Shown here one piece after another: positions 1 to 9,073 of a stretch of DNA of 64,000 bases (positions within the stretch are counted from its first letter, which is position 1; every line of letters begins with the position of its first letter). A program made the translations under genes and the position numbers. The DNA is taken from NCBI RefSeq assembly GCF_005233835.1, contig NZ_SZQA01000012.1, positions 62,001 through 126,000 on the forward strand, read 5' to 3'. Below the pieces are notes generated by a model. The model worked only from the letters and a program-made list of their open reading frames with translations. It did no database searches and had not been told where the DNA came from. Origin of the DNA: Herbidospora galbida (GTDB taxonomy: Bacteria; Actinomycetota; Actinomycetes; Streptosporangiales; Streptosporangiaceae).

Positions 1-712
1 CGAGCAGCCACCACAGCGAGGCCAGATGGGGCTCCTCGGGCGGCGGGACGGGCGCGTGCAGCCGCACCTCGAACGGCTGGGCGAGGTCTCGGCGGGCCCG
101 GCCCCGGCCGAGGACCCACCGGTTGAGGCGTTCGCCGTGGACGCGGTGGAGCCAGCAGTCGCCGCCGAGTTCGGGGCGCGGGCTGTTCAGCCACCGCCGG
201 GTGAGGTCGAGGCGGCCCTTCAGGAACGCCTTCGCGCCGGGCTGCGGCAGCTCGCCCGACACCAGGGCCAGTTCGAGGGCGGCCGCGCAGGCCACGTGGG
301 CGCCGAGTTCCTCCGGACCCATGATGGAGCTCCAGCTGAGCTCCGGTACGTCGGGAGGGAGGACTCCGGTCGCCTCCACGGCGTCCTGGTAGGCGGCGGT
401 GCCGGCCTCCTCGCCCTCGCGGGCGTAGACGCGCAGGATCCGGGTCGTGGTGGGCGAGTCGCAGAGGGCGGCGTATCTCTCCATGCCGCCCAGCTCGAAC
501 AGGCGCCCGAGGGCGCGGGCGATCCCGTGGCGGTCGCCCGTCACCTTGATCGGAAGGGCGTACCAGAGGAACTCGCAGACGTCGAGCTGGCTGATCGTCT
601 CAAGGGCCTCACCGCCGGTGAGCCACTCCACGGCGACACGAGCCGAGTCGGCGACATCCGGCTCGGCTCGCTCCAGCTCGGCGAGGAGGGCCGCCACGTC
701 AGGTGCGGGCAT
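1..712 (-). CDS. Hypothetical protein, C-terminus outside the window
   Basis: An open reading frame runs on the minus strand from an ATG at 712 to the window edge, so about 237 N-terminal residues are visible and the end is missing. The translation (starting MPAPDVAALLAELERAEPD) is acidic, Leu/Ala/Trp-rich and mostly helical in character, with no signal peptide, membrane segment or motif I recognise. An in-frame GTG eight codons upstream is an alternative start. It lies downstream of, and on the same strand as, the O-mannosyltransferase gene, about 100 bp away. Codon bias supports this strand: the third positions are GC-rich in this frame, unlike the plus-strand frames. I cannot assign a function. 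Confidence 0.6.
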   Translation of the reverse strand, partial: MPAPDVAALLAELERAEPDVADSARVAVEWLTGGEALETISQLDVCEFLWYALPIKVTGDRHGIARALGRLFELGGMERYAALCDSPTTTRILRVYAREGEEAGTAAYQDAVEATGVLPPDVPELSWSSIMGPEELGAHVACAAALELALVSGELPQPGAKAFLKGRLDLTRRWLNSPRPELGGDCWLHRVHGERLNRWVLGRGRARRDLAQPFEVRLHAPVPPPEEPHLASLWWLL

Positions 713-812
713 GACCCGCAGTCTGCCGTATGGCACCCACCGTTGACGACGACCGAGAGACACTCGGGACCACCCCCCTAGTGACTCACGATACGGACCG
801 CCCCGCCAGAGG

Positions 813-2417
813 TCAGATCCAGCCCTTCTTGTACAACATCCGGTCATACCAGTCTTGGTACGGAAGGAGCTCCGCCGACAGCACCGGATAGAGCCACCAG
901 AAGTTCAGCAGCGACAGCAGGGCGAACAGGCCGACCGCGATCGCGCCGGCGCGTCGCCGCTGCAGCGGAGCGGTGGCGGGGCCGATGAGCAGGCCCGCCG
1001 CCAGCACGATGGCCAAGATCATGAACGGCACCATCGGGATGGCGTAGAAGAGGAACATCGTGCGGTTGTCGGCCCAGGCGAAGTAGAACCAGGGCAGCCA
1101 GCCCGCCGCGTAGCCCAGCAGGATCGCCCCGGCCCGCCAGTCGCGGGTGGCGACGTACCAGGCGATCATGGCGATGAGGGCGGCGAGACCGGCGTACCAG
1201 ATGATCGGGGTGCCGGTGCCGAGCACGGCCCACGAGCAGCTGTCGGCGCCGCAGCCCGAGGGCGACTCGTAGAAGAACGCGACCGGGCGGGTGAGCAGCG
1301 GCCACTGCCACGGCTGCGACTGGTAGGGGTGCGTGGTCTCCAGGCCGGTGTGGAACGACAGGATCTGGGTCTGGTAGTCGAGCCACGAGCGCATCGAGCT
1401 GAACACGAAGTTCTGCCAGCCGCCCGAGGTGGCCTCGGCCCAGTTGCGGCCGTAGCCGCGTTCACCCGCGAACCAGCCGACGAACGAGACGACGTACACG
1501 ACCAGAGACAGGATCGCGACCCAGGCGAACGCGAGCGGCACGTCGAGCTTCAGCGTCGCCAGCACCGGACGGCGCAGCCCGACCGCGCGGCGGGCGCCCA
1601 GGTCCCACAGGACGGTCATGATGCCGAACGCGGCGATGAACAGGATGCCGGTCCACTTGGTGGCCAGCGCGGCGCCCAGGCACAGCCCGGCGGCCAGCCG
1701 CCACGGGCGCAGTCCCAGCTTGGGGCCCAGATCGCCGATGGGGGAGTTCTCGTACCAGTCGGCCAGCCGTTCGCGGGACTTGTCGCGGTCGACGACCAGG
1801 CAGGCGAACCCGGCCAGCAGCCAGAACATCAGGAAGATGTCGAGCAGCGCGGTGCGCGACAGCACGAAGTGGAGGCCGTCGACCGCCAGCAGGAACCCGG
1901 CCAGGCAGCCCAGCACGGTCGAGCGGGTCATCCGGCGGGCCAGCCGGGCCAGCAGGAAGATCGAGATCGTGCCGACCAGCGCGGCGGCGAACCGCCAGCC
2001 GAACGGGTTCAGCCCGAACATCCACTCGCCGAGGGCGATCATCCACTTGCCGAGCGGCGGGTGGACGACGTAGGAGCCGCAGTCGACGACGTTCTGACAG
2101 ACCTTGAAGATGTTGTCGTCGCCGCGCAGCATCGCCTGGTTGGCCGCGTCGCCGTCGAGGAACTGGGTCTCCACGCCGTATTTCAGCGTCGACCAGGCGT
2201 CTTTGGCGTAGTAGGTCTCGTCGAAGACCACCGCCTTCGGCACCTCGAGGCGGTCGAACCGCAGGAAGCCGCCGAACAGGGCGATGAGCGCGGGGCCGAG
2301 CCAGGCCCACAGCCCGTCGGCCGGCATCGGCGGCAGCAGCCGCTCGCGTACGGAGAGCACGCGCTCCTCCGGCTCAGGCTGTTCGGGCGCCTTGTCAGCG
2401 AAATCTGTCACGGCCAC
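813..2417 (-). CDS. pmt: Protein O-mannosyltransferase (dolichyl-phosphate-mannose-protein mannosyltransferase, GT39)
   Basis: The 534-residue polytopic membrane protein transfers mannose from polyprenyl-phosphate mannose to Ser/Thr of proteins being secreted by the Sec route. A cytosolic N-terminal stretch leads into a first membrane helix and then the Asp-Glu pair (D66-E67 in FDETYYAKDAW), which is the catalytic signature of the family. A PHPPLGK-like loop follows (VVHPPLGKWMIALGEW), then about ten hydrophobic segments. Length is normal for actinobacterial Pmt. It diverges from rsmI as in mycobacteria (Rv1002c/Rv1003), which supports the assignment. The intergenic space holds copy 1 of the 112-bp repeat. 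Confidence 0.93.
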   Translation of the reverse strand: MAVTDFADKAPEQPEPEERVLSVRERLLPPMPADGLWAWLGPALIALFGGFLRFDRLEVPKAVVFDETYYAKDAWSTLKYGVETQFLDGDAANQAMLRGDDNIFKVCQNVVDCGSYVVHPPLGKWMIALGEWMFGLNPFGWRFAAALVGTISIFLLARLARRMTRSTVLGCLAGFLLAVDGLHFVLSRTALLDIFLMFWLLAGFACLVVDRDKSRERLADWYENSPIGDLGPKLGLRPWRLAAGLCLGAALATKWTGILFIAAFGIMTVLWDLGARRAVGLRRPVLATLKLDVPLAFAWVAILSLVVYVVSFVGWFAGERGYGRNWAEATSGGWQNFVFSSMRSWLDYQTQILSFHTGLETTHPYQSQPWQWPLLTRPVAFFYESPSGCGADSCSWAVLGTGTPIIWYAGLAALIAMIAWYVATRDWRAGAILLGYAAGWLPWFYFAWADNRTMFLFYAIPMVPFMILAIVLAAGLLIGPATAPLQRRRAGAIAVGLFALLSLLNFWWLYPVLSAELLPYQDWYDRMLYKKGWI

Positions 2418-2520
2418 GGCGACACACTACTGGCGACACGCCGTCACGAACACGACGAACACCCTGATTCCTGACCCCACCGCACGCCGACATCTGAACC
2501 GGCGAACCACCGAAAGTGCG

Positions 2521-2563
2521 GCGACCAGTGCGGAGGAGGGAGGGACCAGGACCGTCGCGCGCC
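2521..2563 (+). repeat. Degenerate partial copy of the 112-bp element
   Basis: The stretch begins GCGACCAGTGCGGAGGAGGG, matching element positions about 46-65 with one change. It then resumes with AGGACCGTCGCGC, like the element's 3' part, after losing about 20 internal bases. It sits directly upstream of full copy 1, so this spacer holds one intact and one decayed copy. Confidence 0.55.
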
Positions 2564-2568
2564 ACAAC

Positions 2569-2680
2569 GCCGCAGCGCGCCGACGCCTGGACTGACGGAG
2601 CGCCGGGAGCGAAGCGACCAGAGCGGAGGACGGAAGGCGTCGGATGAGAGCGCGGGGACCGTCGCGCCGGAGGCGCGGCC
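2569..2680 (+). repeat. 112-bp dispersed repeat, copy 1
   Basis: This copy differs from copy 3 at five of 112 positions, without gaps. It contains a 9-bp inverted repeat (CCGACGCCT / AGGCGTCGG, element positions 12-20 and 67-75). It also has a terminal hairpin, GTCGCGCC-GGA-GGCGCGGC, where the copy-specific C-to-T change makes a U.G wobble. It lies between divergent pmt and rsmI and ends 35 bp before the rsmI start. No transposase or target-site duplication is evident. Function is unknown; a mobile REP/MITE-like sequence and a 5' leader RNA are both possible. Confidence 0.9.
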
Positions 2681-2715
2681 GACACACACCAGCGTGAAGC
2701 TTTCATACTGAGGGG

Positions 2716-3543
2716 GTGACTGACTACGGGACCCTCGTGCTGGCCGGCGCCCCCATCGGGCAACCGGGCGACGCCTCGCCGCGACTGCGCGCCGCTCTGG
2801 AGAGCGCCGACGTGATCGCCGCCGAGGACACCCGGCGGCTGCGCCGGCTGGCCGGCGACCTGGAGGCCGAGATCACCGGGCGGATCGTGTCCTACTACGA
2901 CCAGAACGAGGCCGCCCGCGCCCGAGAGCTGCTCGGCCACCTGCTCGAAGGCCAGAAGGTGCTGGTCATCACCGACGCCGGCATGCCGGGCGTGTCCGAC
3001 CCCGGCTACCGGCTGACCCGGCTCGCCGTCGAGGCGGGGGTGCGGGTGACCGCCCTCGCCGGCCCGTCGGCCGTCACCACCGCCCTGGCCGTCTCGGGGC
3101 TGCCCAGCGACCGGTTCTGCTTCGAGGGCTTCCCGCCCCGCAAGGCCGGTGATCGCGGACGCCGGCTGGAGAAGCTGGCCGGCGAGGAACGCACCATGGT
3201 GTTCTTCGAGGCGCCCCACCGGCTGGAGGCCTCACTGCTGGCCATGGCCGAGGCGTTCGGCGCCGACCGGTCGGCCGCCGTCTGCCGCGAGCTGACCAAG
3301 ACCTATGAAGAGGTGCGGCGCGGCACGCTCGCCGAACTCGCCGCGTGGGCCCCCGAGGCCAAGGGCGAGATCACGATCGTGGTCGCCGGGGCGGTCGCCC
3401 GGGAGGTCTCGGTGGACGACCTCCTCGGCGAGGTCGCCCGGCTGGAGGCGACCGGGGTCACCCGGAAGCAGGCCATCGCCGACGTGGCCAAGGAGGCCGG
3501 GGTGTCGAAGCGCGACCTCTACAACGCGGTGCACTCGGCCTAG
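2716..3543 (+). CDS. rsmI: 16S rRNA (cytidine(1402)-2'-O)-methyltransferase
   Basis: This 275-residue SAM-dependent methyltransferase of the tetrapyrrole-methylase fold 2'-O-methylates C1402 in the ribosomal P site. Family marks seen are APIGQPGDASPRLRAALESAD at the N-terminus (normally TPIGNLGD), AEDTRRLRRL, the glycine motif DAGMPGVSDPGYRL, and the segment LAGPSAVTTALAVSGLP. The start is GTG. The stop codon shares the palindrome CTAG (3540-3543) with the stop of the convergent glycosyltransferase gene, so the two genes overlap by four bases. Confidence 0.93.
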   Translation: MTDYGTLVLAGAPIGQPGDASPRLRAALESADVIAAEDTRRLRRLAGDLEAEITGRIVSYYDQNEAARARELLGHLLEGQKVLVITDAGMPGVSDPGYRLTRLAVEAGVRVTALAGPSAVTTALAVSGLPSDRFCFEGFPPRKAGDRGRRLEKLAGEERTMVFFEAPHRLEASLLAMAEAFGADRSAAVCRELTKTYEEVRRGTLAELAAWAPEAKGEITIVVAGAVAREVSVDDLLGEVARLEATGVTRKQAIADVAKEAGVSKRDLYNAVHSA

Positions 3544-5033
3544 GCCGCCACCGGTTCGTCTGCGAGGGGTTCCCGGGCGCGCCTTCTCGGCAGCCGCGCG
3601 TTCCGCAGCGCGATCGCCGCCGCGAGGCAGGCCAGCGGCACGGCCGGGAGCAGGTAGCGGTAGTCGAACTCGGCGGTGGCCGCCGGGGCCAGCACCAGGC
3701 CGGCCGCCCCCAGGAACGGCAGCAGCACCGGGCCGCCCAGGGTGCGCCAGCGCTGCACCACGCCCACCAGCCCGGCCAGCAGCAGCAGGCCGAGGATCGT
3801 GCCCGGCAGGCGTACCACCGACTGGTAGCTCATCATGAACGTCGAGAAGGGGGCGACCTTCACGGTGGCCGCCTCGCCGTTCTCGTAGCGCGTGGCGTCG
3901 CCGTTGGTCGTGCCCCGGTAGGAGCTCCACGCGGGGAGCTTCGTGGTGGTGTTGTTGCTGAACTCGTAGAGGCCGAAGGTCTTGTTGTCGGGGAAGACCG
4001 GGCGGCCCCACTGGAAGGCGCGGAAGAAGTCTTTGGCGATGGCGGCCAGGTAGTCGAGCGGCTGGGCCATGATCGCGCGTTTGGCGAACTCGCTCGCGAT
4101 GCGGTTGGTCTCGGCGTCGAACTTCCGGCCCGCGCCGAAGACGTGGAGCTGGTTCTCGTTGTCCCACCAGAGGTAGGCCTGCGCCGACTTCTCACGCTCG
4201 GCCACCGGCGTGTTGATGCACAGCAGGGCCAGGTCGAGGTCTTCGCGCGGGTCGAGGCCCATCTTGTCGCAGTCGGCGAACAGGGCGGTGCGCATGTAGA
4301 GGATCACGCCGTCGCTCTGGGTCATCGCGAAAGGGCCGTTGACCGCCTTGAACCAGCCCATGTAGCCGATGACCGGGATCACGCAGGCGGTCAGCATGGC
4401 CGCGATCGGCTTCCAGCCGACCCGCTTGATCAGCATGAACGCCACCACGAGGGCCAGGATCGGCAGGCCGATGCTGCGGGTCAGCGCCGTCAGCGCGAGC
4501 AGCCCGCCGACCGCCGCGCCGACCTTCCAGGTCATCGACCGGTGCCAGAGCACCAGCACGATCACCCCGGTGACCAGCAGGGTGAACATGGCGTCGCTCA
4601 TGATCAGCTGCTCGAGCTGGATCTGGTAGGCGTCGAACAGCACCGGCACGGTGGCCAGAGTCGCGGCCCACCCGGCCATGGCGAACCTTTTGACCAGCAG
4701 CGCATAGATCAACCCGGCCGTTGCCAGGCCCATCAGGTGTTGCGTGAGGACAACCAAGGTGAAGCTGTGAAAGGGTCGGAGCAGCAGCATCCAGAAGGCG
4801 TAGCCATCCGGTCTGATCGGGTGGGGCCTCGGGTGGAGCGCGACCGACACGTAGTCGTAGGAGTCGTTGAACCACATCGCCGGGCCGAAGCCGAGCATCG
4901 TGACGAGCCGCAGGAGCGCGCCGACCGCGAGCGCGGCGGCGAACCAGCGATGATTGCGCAGCGTGACGACGAGACGCTCCTTCCAGGTGACCTGGGGGGC
5001 GCCTGTGACGGCGGGTTCCGCGACCGCGACCAT
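3540..5033 (-). CDS. Membrane glycosyltransferase of the GT-C type (ArnT/PMT-like)
   Basis: This is a 497-residue polytopic protein with about ten hydrophobic segments. A short cytosolic N-terminus and first membrane helix precede an acidic loop motif, NDSYDY (D57, D60). That position is where lipid-linked-sugar-dependent GT-C enzymes keep their catalytic acidic residues. A soluble extracytoplasmic portion follows the last central helices, and the tail is basic (RLPRRRAREP). By family, such enzymes move a sugar from a polyprenyl-phosphate carrier to an acceptor outside the membrane; donor and acceptor cannot be read here. It diverges from a GT2 enzyme that could make a polyprenyl-phosphate sugar, so donor synthase and transferase may be paired (inference). 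Confidence 0.75.
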   Translation of the reverse strand: MVAVAEPAVTGAPQVTWKERLVVTLRNHRWFAAALAVGALLRLVTMLGFGPAMWFNDSYDYVSVALHPRPHPIRPDGYAFWMLLLRPFHSFTLVVLTQHLMGLATAGLIYALLVKRFAMAGWAATLATVPVLFDAYQIQLEQLIMSDAMFTLLVTGVIVLVLWHRSMTWKVGAAVGGLLALTALTRSIGLPILALVVAFMLIKRVGWKPIAAMLTACVIPVIGYMGWFKAVNGPFAMTQSDGVILYMRTALFADCDKMGLDPREDLDLALLCINTPVAEREKSAQAYLWWDNENQLHVFGAGRKFDAETNRIASEFAKRAIMAQPLDYLAAIAKDFFRAFQWGRPVFPDNKTFGLYEFSNNTTTKLPAWSSYRGTTNGDATRYENGEAATVKVAPFSTFMMSYQSVVRLPGTILGLLLLAGLVGVVQRWRTLGGPVLLPFLGAAGLVLAPAATAEFDYRYLLPAVPLACLAAAIALRNARLPRRRAREPLADEPVAA

Positions 5034-5146
5034 GGTTACAGAATGCCAGGGGTTTTCGGGACTTGACCCGCCCCCCTTGGGGCAGACGGCATCATGGTCT
5101 GATTACTGACCGGCGATCACAGGTGTAAACGGCAGGGGTAACGAAC

Positions 5147-6364
5147 GTGGAACTGACAGTGGTCATGCCGTGCCTCAACGAGGCGGAGACCGTGGAGGTG
5201 TGCGTAACGAAGGCCCTGGCCTGCATGCGCGAGAACGGGATCGACGGCGAGGTGGTGATCGCCGACAACGGCAGCACCGACGGCTCGCAGCAGCTCGCCC
5301 GTGACGCCGGCGCGCGGGTCGTGCACATCGACCAGAAGGGCTACGGCAACGCCCTGATCGGCGGCATCCGCGCCGCGCGCGGCAAGTACGTGATCATGGG
5401 CGACGCCGACGACTCCTACGACTTCACCAATCTGATGCCGTTCGTCGAGGAGCTGCGCAAGGGCGGCGAACTCGTCATGGGCAACCGCTTCAAGGGCGGC
5501 ATCGCCCCCGGCGCCATGCCCCCGCTGCACCGCTACCTGGGCAACCCGGTCCTGTCGTTCGTGGGCCGCCTGTTCTTCCCCAGCGCCATCCAGGACTTCC
5601 ACTGCGGCCTGCGCGGCTTCCGCCGTGACTCGATCCTCAAGCTGGGCCTGCAGACCGGGGGCATGGAGTTCGCCTCCGAGATGGTCGTGAAGGCCACCCT
5701 GCAGGGCCTCGACGTGCGCGAGGTGCCGACCACCCTGGCGCCCGACGGCCGCTCCCGCCCGCCGCACCTGCGCTCCTGGCGCGACGGCTGGCGGCACCTG
5801 CGCTTCCTGCTCCTCTACAGCCCGCGCTGGCTGTTCTTCATCCCGGGCCTGGCCCTGATGATCTTCGGTCTGGTCGTCGGCGCCGCGCTGACCTTCGGCC
5901 CGGTCTACATCGGCCAGCTCGCCTTCGACGTCGACACCCTCGTCGGCGCCTCGGCGATGGTGGTGATCGGCTTCCAAGCGGTGCTGTTCGCCCTGTTCAC
6001 CAAGGTGTACGCCGCCGAGGAGGGCTTCCTGCCCGAGTCTCCGCGCATCAGGAAGCTGATCGACATCGTCACCCTCGAACGCGGCCTCATCATCGGCGGC
6101 CTGCTGGCCCTCGCCGGTCTGCTCGGCCTGGTGGCCTCGCTGGCCCACTGGGGCGGCAAGGGCTTCGGCGAGCTGATCCCGGCCGAGTCGCTGCGTCTGG
6201 TCGTGCCGTCGGCGACCGCCTTCATCATGAGCTTCCAGACGATCTTCGCCTCGCTCTTCATCTCGATCCTGGGCATCCGCCGCTCGCGCGAGACCCCGGC
6301 CGACATCGCCGCCTCCGCCGCCGAGGAGGCCGCCGAGGCTGTGAATAAGCAGCCGACGCTGTAG
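5147..6364 (+). CDS. Family 2 glycosyltransferase with C-terminal membrane domain (polyprenyl-phosphate sugar synthase-like)
   Basis: The 405-residue protein starts at GTG with AGGGG about 8 bases upstream. The N-terminal GT-A domain begins MELTVVMPCLNEAETVEVC and contains the nucleotide-sugar and metal motifs ADNGSTDGS and MGDADDSYDF. Next come GNRFKGG and DFHCGLRGFRRD, typical of the dolichyl-phosphate sugar synthase group. From about residue 225 there are four hydrophobic helices. The likely reaction is transfer of a sugar from a nucleotide donor to polyprenyl phosphate at the inner membrane face. It diverges from a GT-C glycosyltransferase that could use the product (inference). Confidence 0.82.
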   Translation: MELTVVMPCLNEAETVEVCVTKALACMRENGIDGEVVIADNGSTDGSQQLARDAGARVVHIDQKGYGNALIGGIRAARGKYVIMGDADDSYDFTNLMPFVEELRKGGELVMGNRFKGGIAPGAMPPLHRYLGNPVLSFVGRLFFPSAIQDFHCGLRGFRRDSILKLGLQTGGMEFASEMVVKATLQGLDVREVPTTLAPDGRSRPPHLRSWRDGWRHLRFLLLYSPRWLFFIPGLALMIFGLVVGAALTFGPVYIGQLAFDVDTLVGASAMVVIGFQAVLFALFTKVYAAEEGFLPESPRIRKLIDIVTLERGLIIGGLLALAGLLGLVASLAHWGGKGFGELIPAESLRLVVPSATAFIMSFQTIFASLFISILGIRRSRETPADIAASAAEEAAEAVNKQPTL

Positions 6365-6388
6365 TCGGATGCCTCTAGGCTTGGAGGC

Positions 6389-8170
6389 ATGTCTCAGCAC
6401 ATCTTGACCGCCGTCGCGTGGCCCTACGCCAACGGGCCACGCCACATCGGGCACGTCTCAGGGTTCGGCGTGCCGTCCGACGTCTTCAGCCGCTACCAGC
6501 GGATGGCGGGCAACAAGGTGCTGATGGTCTCGGGCACCGACGAGCACGGCACGCCGATCCAGGTCCAGGCCGACAAGGAAGGCGTCTCCGCCCGGGAGCT
6601 CGCCGACCGCTACAACCGGGTCATCGCCGAAGACCTGACGGCCCTCGGCCTCTCCTACGACCTGTTCACCCGCACGACCACGCTCAACCACTACGCCGTC
6701 GCCCAGGAGATCTTCCTCGGGCTGCACAAGAACGGCTACATCTTCCCGAAGACCACGATGGGCGCGGTCTCCCCGTCCACCGGTCGCACCCTGCCCGACC
6801 GCTACATCGAGGGCACCTGCCCGATCTGCGGCTACGACGGCGCGCGTGGCGACCAGTGCGACAACTGCGGCAACCAGCTCGACCCGATCGACCTGATCAA
6901 CCCCAAGTCGAAGATCAACGGCGAGACGCCGAAGTTCATCGAGACCGAGCACTTCATGCTCGACCTGCCCGCCTTCGCCGACGCGCTCGGCACCTGGCTG
7001 CAGGGCAAGCAGGGCGAGTGGCGGCCCAACGTGCTGAAGTTCTCGCTCAACCTGCTGGGCGACCTGCAGCCGCGCGCGATCAGCCGTGACCTCGACTGGG
7101 GCGTGCCGATCCCGCTCGACGGATGGAGCGACCGCAACGACAAGCGCCTCTACGTCTGGTTCGACGCGGTCATCGGCTACCTGAGCGCCTCGGTCGAGTG
7201 GGCCCGCCGGTCGGGCGACCCCGACGCGTGGCGGGCCTGGTGGCAGAACCCCGACGCCCGCGGCTACTACTTCATGGGGAAAGACAACATCGTCTTCCAC
7301 TCCGAGATCTGGCCGGCGATGCTGCTCGGCTACAACGGAGAGGGCGCCCGGGGCGGCGCGGCCGGGTCGCTGGGGCGGCTCGACCTGCCCTCCGAGGTGG
7401 TGTCGAGCGAGTTCCTGACCATGGAGGGGCGCAAGTTCTCCTCCTCGCGGTCGGTCGTGATCTACGTCCGCGACTTCCTGGAGCGCTACTCCGCCGACGC
7501 GCTGCGCTACTACATCGCGGTGGCCGGCCCCGAGAACCAGGACACCGACTTCACCTGGTCGGAGTTCCTCAACCGCAACAACGGCGAGCTCGTCGCGGCC
7601 TGGGGCAACCTGGTCAACCGGTCGATCTCGATGGCGTCCAAGAACTTCGGGAAGATCCCCGACGCGGTCGACCTGACCGACGCCGACCGGGCGCTGCTGG
7701 CGCGGTCGAAGGCCGCCTTCCCGGCGGTCGGGGCCGAGCTCGGCCGCTCGCGGTTCAAGAACGCGGTGACCGAGGCGTTCGACGTGGTCCGCGACGCCAA
7801 CCGCTACCTGGCCGAGCAGGAGCCCTGGAAGATCAAGGACGACGCGGTCCGCCAGGGCACCATCCTCCACGTGGCGCTCCAGGTCGTCGACGACGCCAAG
7901 ACGCTGCTCACCCCGTTCCTGCCGAACTCCTCCAACAAGATCCACGAGATGCTGGGCGGCCAGGGCGTCTGGTCGGGCATGCCGGAGATCCGCGAGGTCG
8001 ACGAGCCGGGCGGGCGCTCCTACCCGGTCATCACCGGCTCCTACGACGGCGCGGCGAAGTGGGAGCACAGGCCCGTCCAGTCGGGCACCCCGCTGGCCCC
8101 GCCGAAGCCGCTGTTCGCCAAGCTCGACTCGAAGATCGTCGACGAAGAACTGGCCAGACTGGAAAGCTGA
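6389..8170 (+). CDS. metG: Methionyl-tRNA synthetase
   Basis: The 593-residue class I synthetase charges tRNA-Met in the cytosol. The HIGH motif is HIGH at residues 19-22 and the KMSKS loop appears as KFSSS. The connective zinc knuckle carries four cysteines ([17 protein letters not shown]). No C-terminal tRNA-binding OB domain is present, which matches the shorter actinobacterial form. The stop overlaps the tatD start by one base (TGATG), suggesting translational coupling; metG-tatD-rpfB is the conserved actinobacterial order. Confidence 0.97.
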   Translation: MSQHILTAVAWPYANGPRHIGHVSGFGVPSDVFSRYQRMAGNKVLMVSGTDEHGTPIQVQADKEGVSARELADRYNRVIAEDLTALGLSYDLFTRTTTLNHYAVAQEIFLGLHKNGYIFPKTTMGAVSPSTGRTLPDRYIEGTCPICGYDGARGDQCDNCGNQLDPIDLINPKSKINGETPKFIETEHFMLDLPAFADALGTWLQGKQGEWRPNVLKFSLNLLGDLQPRAISRDLDWGVPIPLDGWSDRNDKRLYVWFDAVIGYLSASVEWARRSGDPDAWRAWWQNPDARGYYFMGKDNIVFHSEIWPAMLLGYNGEGARGGAAGSLGRLDLPSEVVSSEFLTMEGRKFSSSRSVVIYVRDFLERYSADALRYYIAVAGPENQDTDFTWSEFLNRNNGELVAAWGNLVNRSISMASKNFGKIPDAVDLTDADRALLARSKAAFPAVGAELGRSRFKNAVTEAFDVVRDANRYLAEQEPWKIKDDAVRQGTILHVALQVVDDAKTLLTPFLPNSSNKIHEMLGGQGVWSGMPEIREVDEPGGRSYPVITGSYDGAAKWEHRPVQSGTPLAPPKPLFAKLDSKIVDEELARLES

Positions 8171-9018
8171 TGTCCGTTCCGCTCCCCGAGGCGCTCGGCG
8201 CCGAGGTGTTCGACAGCCACTGCCACCTCGACATCATGGTCGGGGAGCGCAAGGCGTCGTCCGGTGACCCCGTCGCCCTGGCCGCGCAGGCGGCCGGGGC
8301 GAGCGTCGACCGCATCCTCGACGAGGCCAGGTCGGTCGGGGTGACCCGCCTGGTCACGATCGGCTACGACCTGCGCTCCTCCGAGTGGGGCGCCGAGATC
8401 GCCCGCGACCACGAGGGCGTCTACGCCGGCGTGGCGATCCACCCCAACGAGGCCCACGCGGCGACGCCCGAGGTGCTCGACCAGATCGAGGCGCTGGCCC
8501 GGCTGCCGCACGTCCGCGCGGTCGGCGAGACCGGCCTCGACTTCTTCCGCGACTGGGCGTCCAAAGACGACCAGCACGCCTCGTTCCGGGCGCACATCGA
8601 GATCGCCAAGCGCACCGGCAAGGCGCTGGTGATCCACGACCGCGACGCCCACGATGCGGTCCTCGAGGTGCTCTCCTCCCAAGGTGCTCCCGACGTCGTG
8701 GTCTTCCACAGTTACTCGGGCGACGCCGAGATGGCCAAGCGCTGCGTCGAGGCGGGTTATCACCTGTCGTTCTCGGGCCCGGTCACCTACAAGAACGCCG
8801 CCTACCTGCGCGAGGCCGCGAAGGTCGCGCCCGCGGAGCTGATCCTGGTCGAGACCGACGCGCCCTATCTGCCGCCGACCCCCCACCGGGGCAAGCCCAA
8901 CGCGCCCTACCTGATCCCGCTCACCCTGCGCTGCCTGGCGGAGGTGAAGGGCATGGCGCCGGAGGCGCTGGCGGAGATCATCAATGTGAACGGTCCGCGC
9001 GTTTTCGGTGATTGGTAA
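8170..9018 (+). CDS. tatD: TatD-family metal-dependent DNase
   Basis: The 282-residue TIM-barrel hydrolase has the N-terminal metal motif SHCHLD, the acidic GETGLDF segment, the middle histidine in VIHDRDAH, the second in FHSYSG, and the final aspartate in ETDAPYLPP. These are the metal ligands of the TatD/YcfH family, which has 3'-5' exonuclease activity and roles in DNA repair. The ATG overlaps the metG stop. The gene lies in the conserved metG-tatD-rpfB run. Confidence 0.93.
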   Translation: MSVPLPEALGAEVFDSHCHLDIMVGERKASSGDPVALAAQAAGASVDRILDEARSVGVTRLVTIGYDLRSSEWGAEIARDHEGVYAGVAIHPNEAHAATPEVLDQIEALARLPHVRAVGETGLDFFRDWASKDDQHASFRAHIEIAKRTGKALVIHDRDAHDAVLEVLSSQGAPDVVVFHSYSGDAEMAKRCVEAGYHLSFSGPVTYKNAAYLREAAKVAPAELILVETDAPYLPPTPHRGKPNAPYLIPLTLRCLAEVKGMAPEALAEIINVNGPRVFGDW

Positions 9019-9073
9019 TGGGATGTCACGGTACGGTGTGAGTTGACCATGGCGCTTCCGGAAGGACGCATCC

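Noticed and set aside
9019-9073. A c-di-AMP (ydaO-type) riboswitch before rpfB
   Set aside because: Such riboswitches often precede rpf genes in actinobacteria, but only 55 bases separate tatD and rpfB, too few for the structure.
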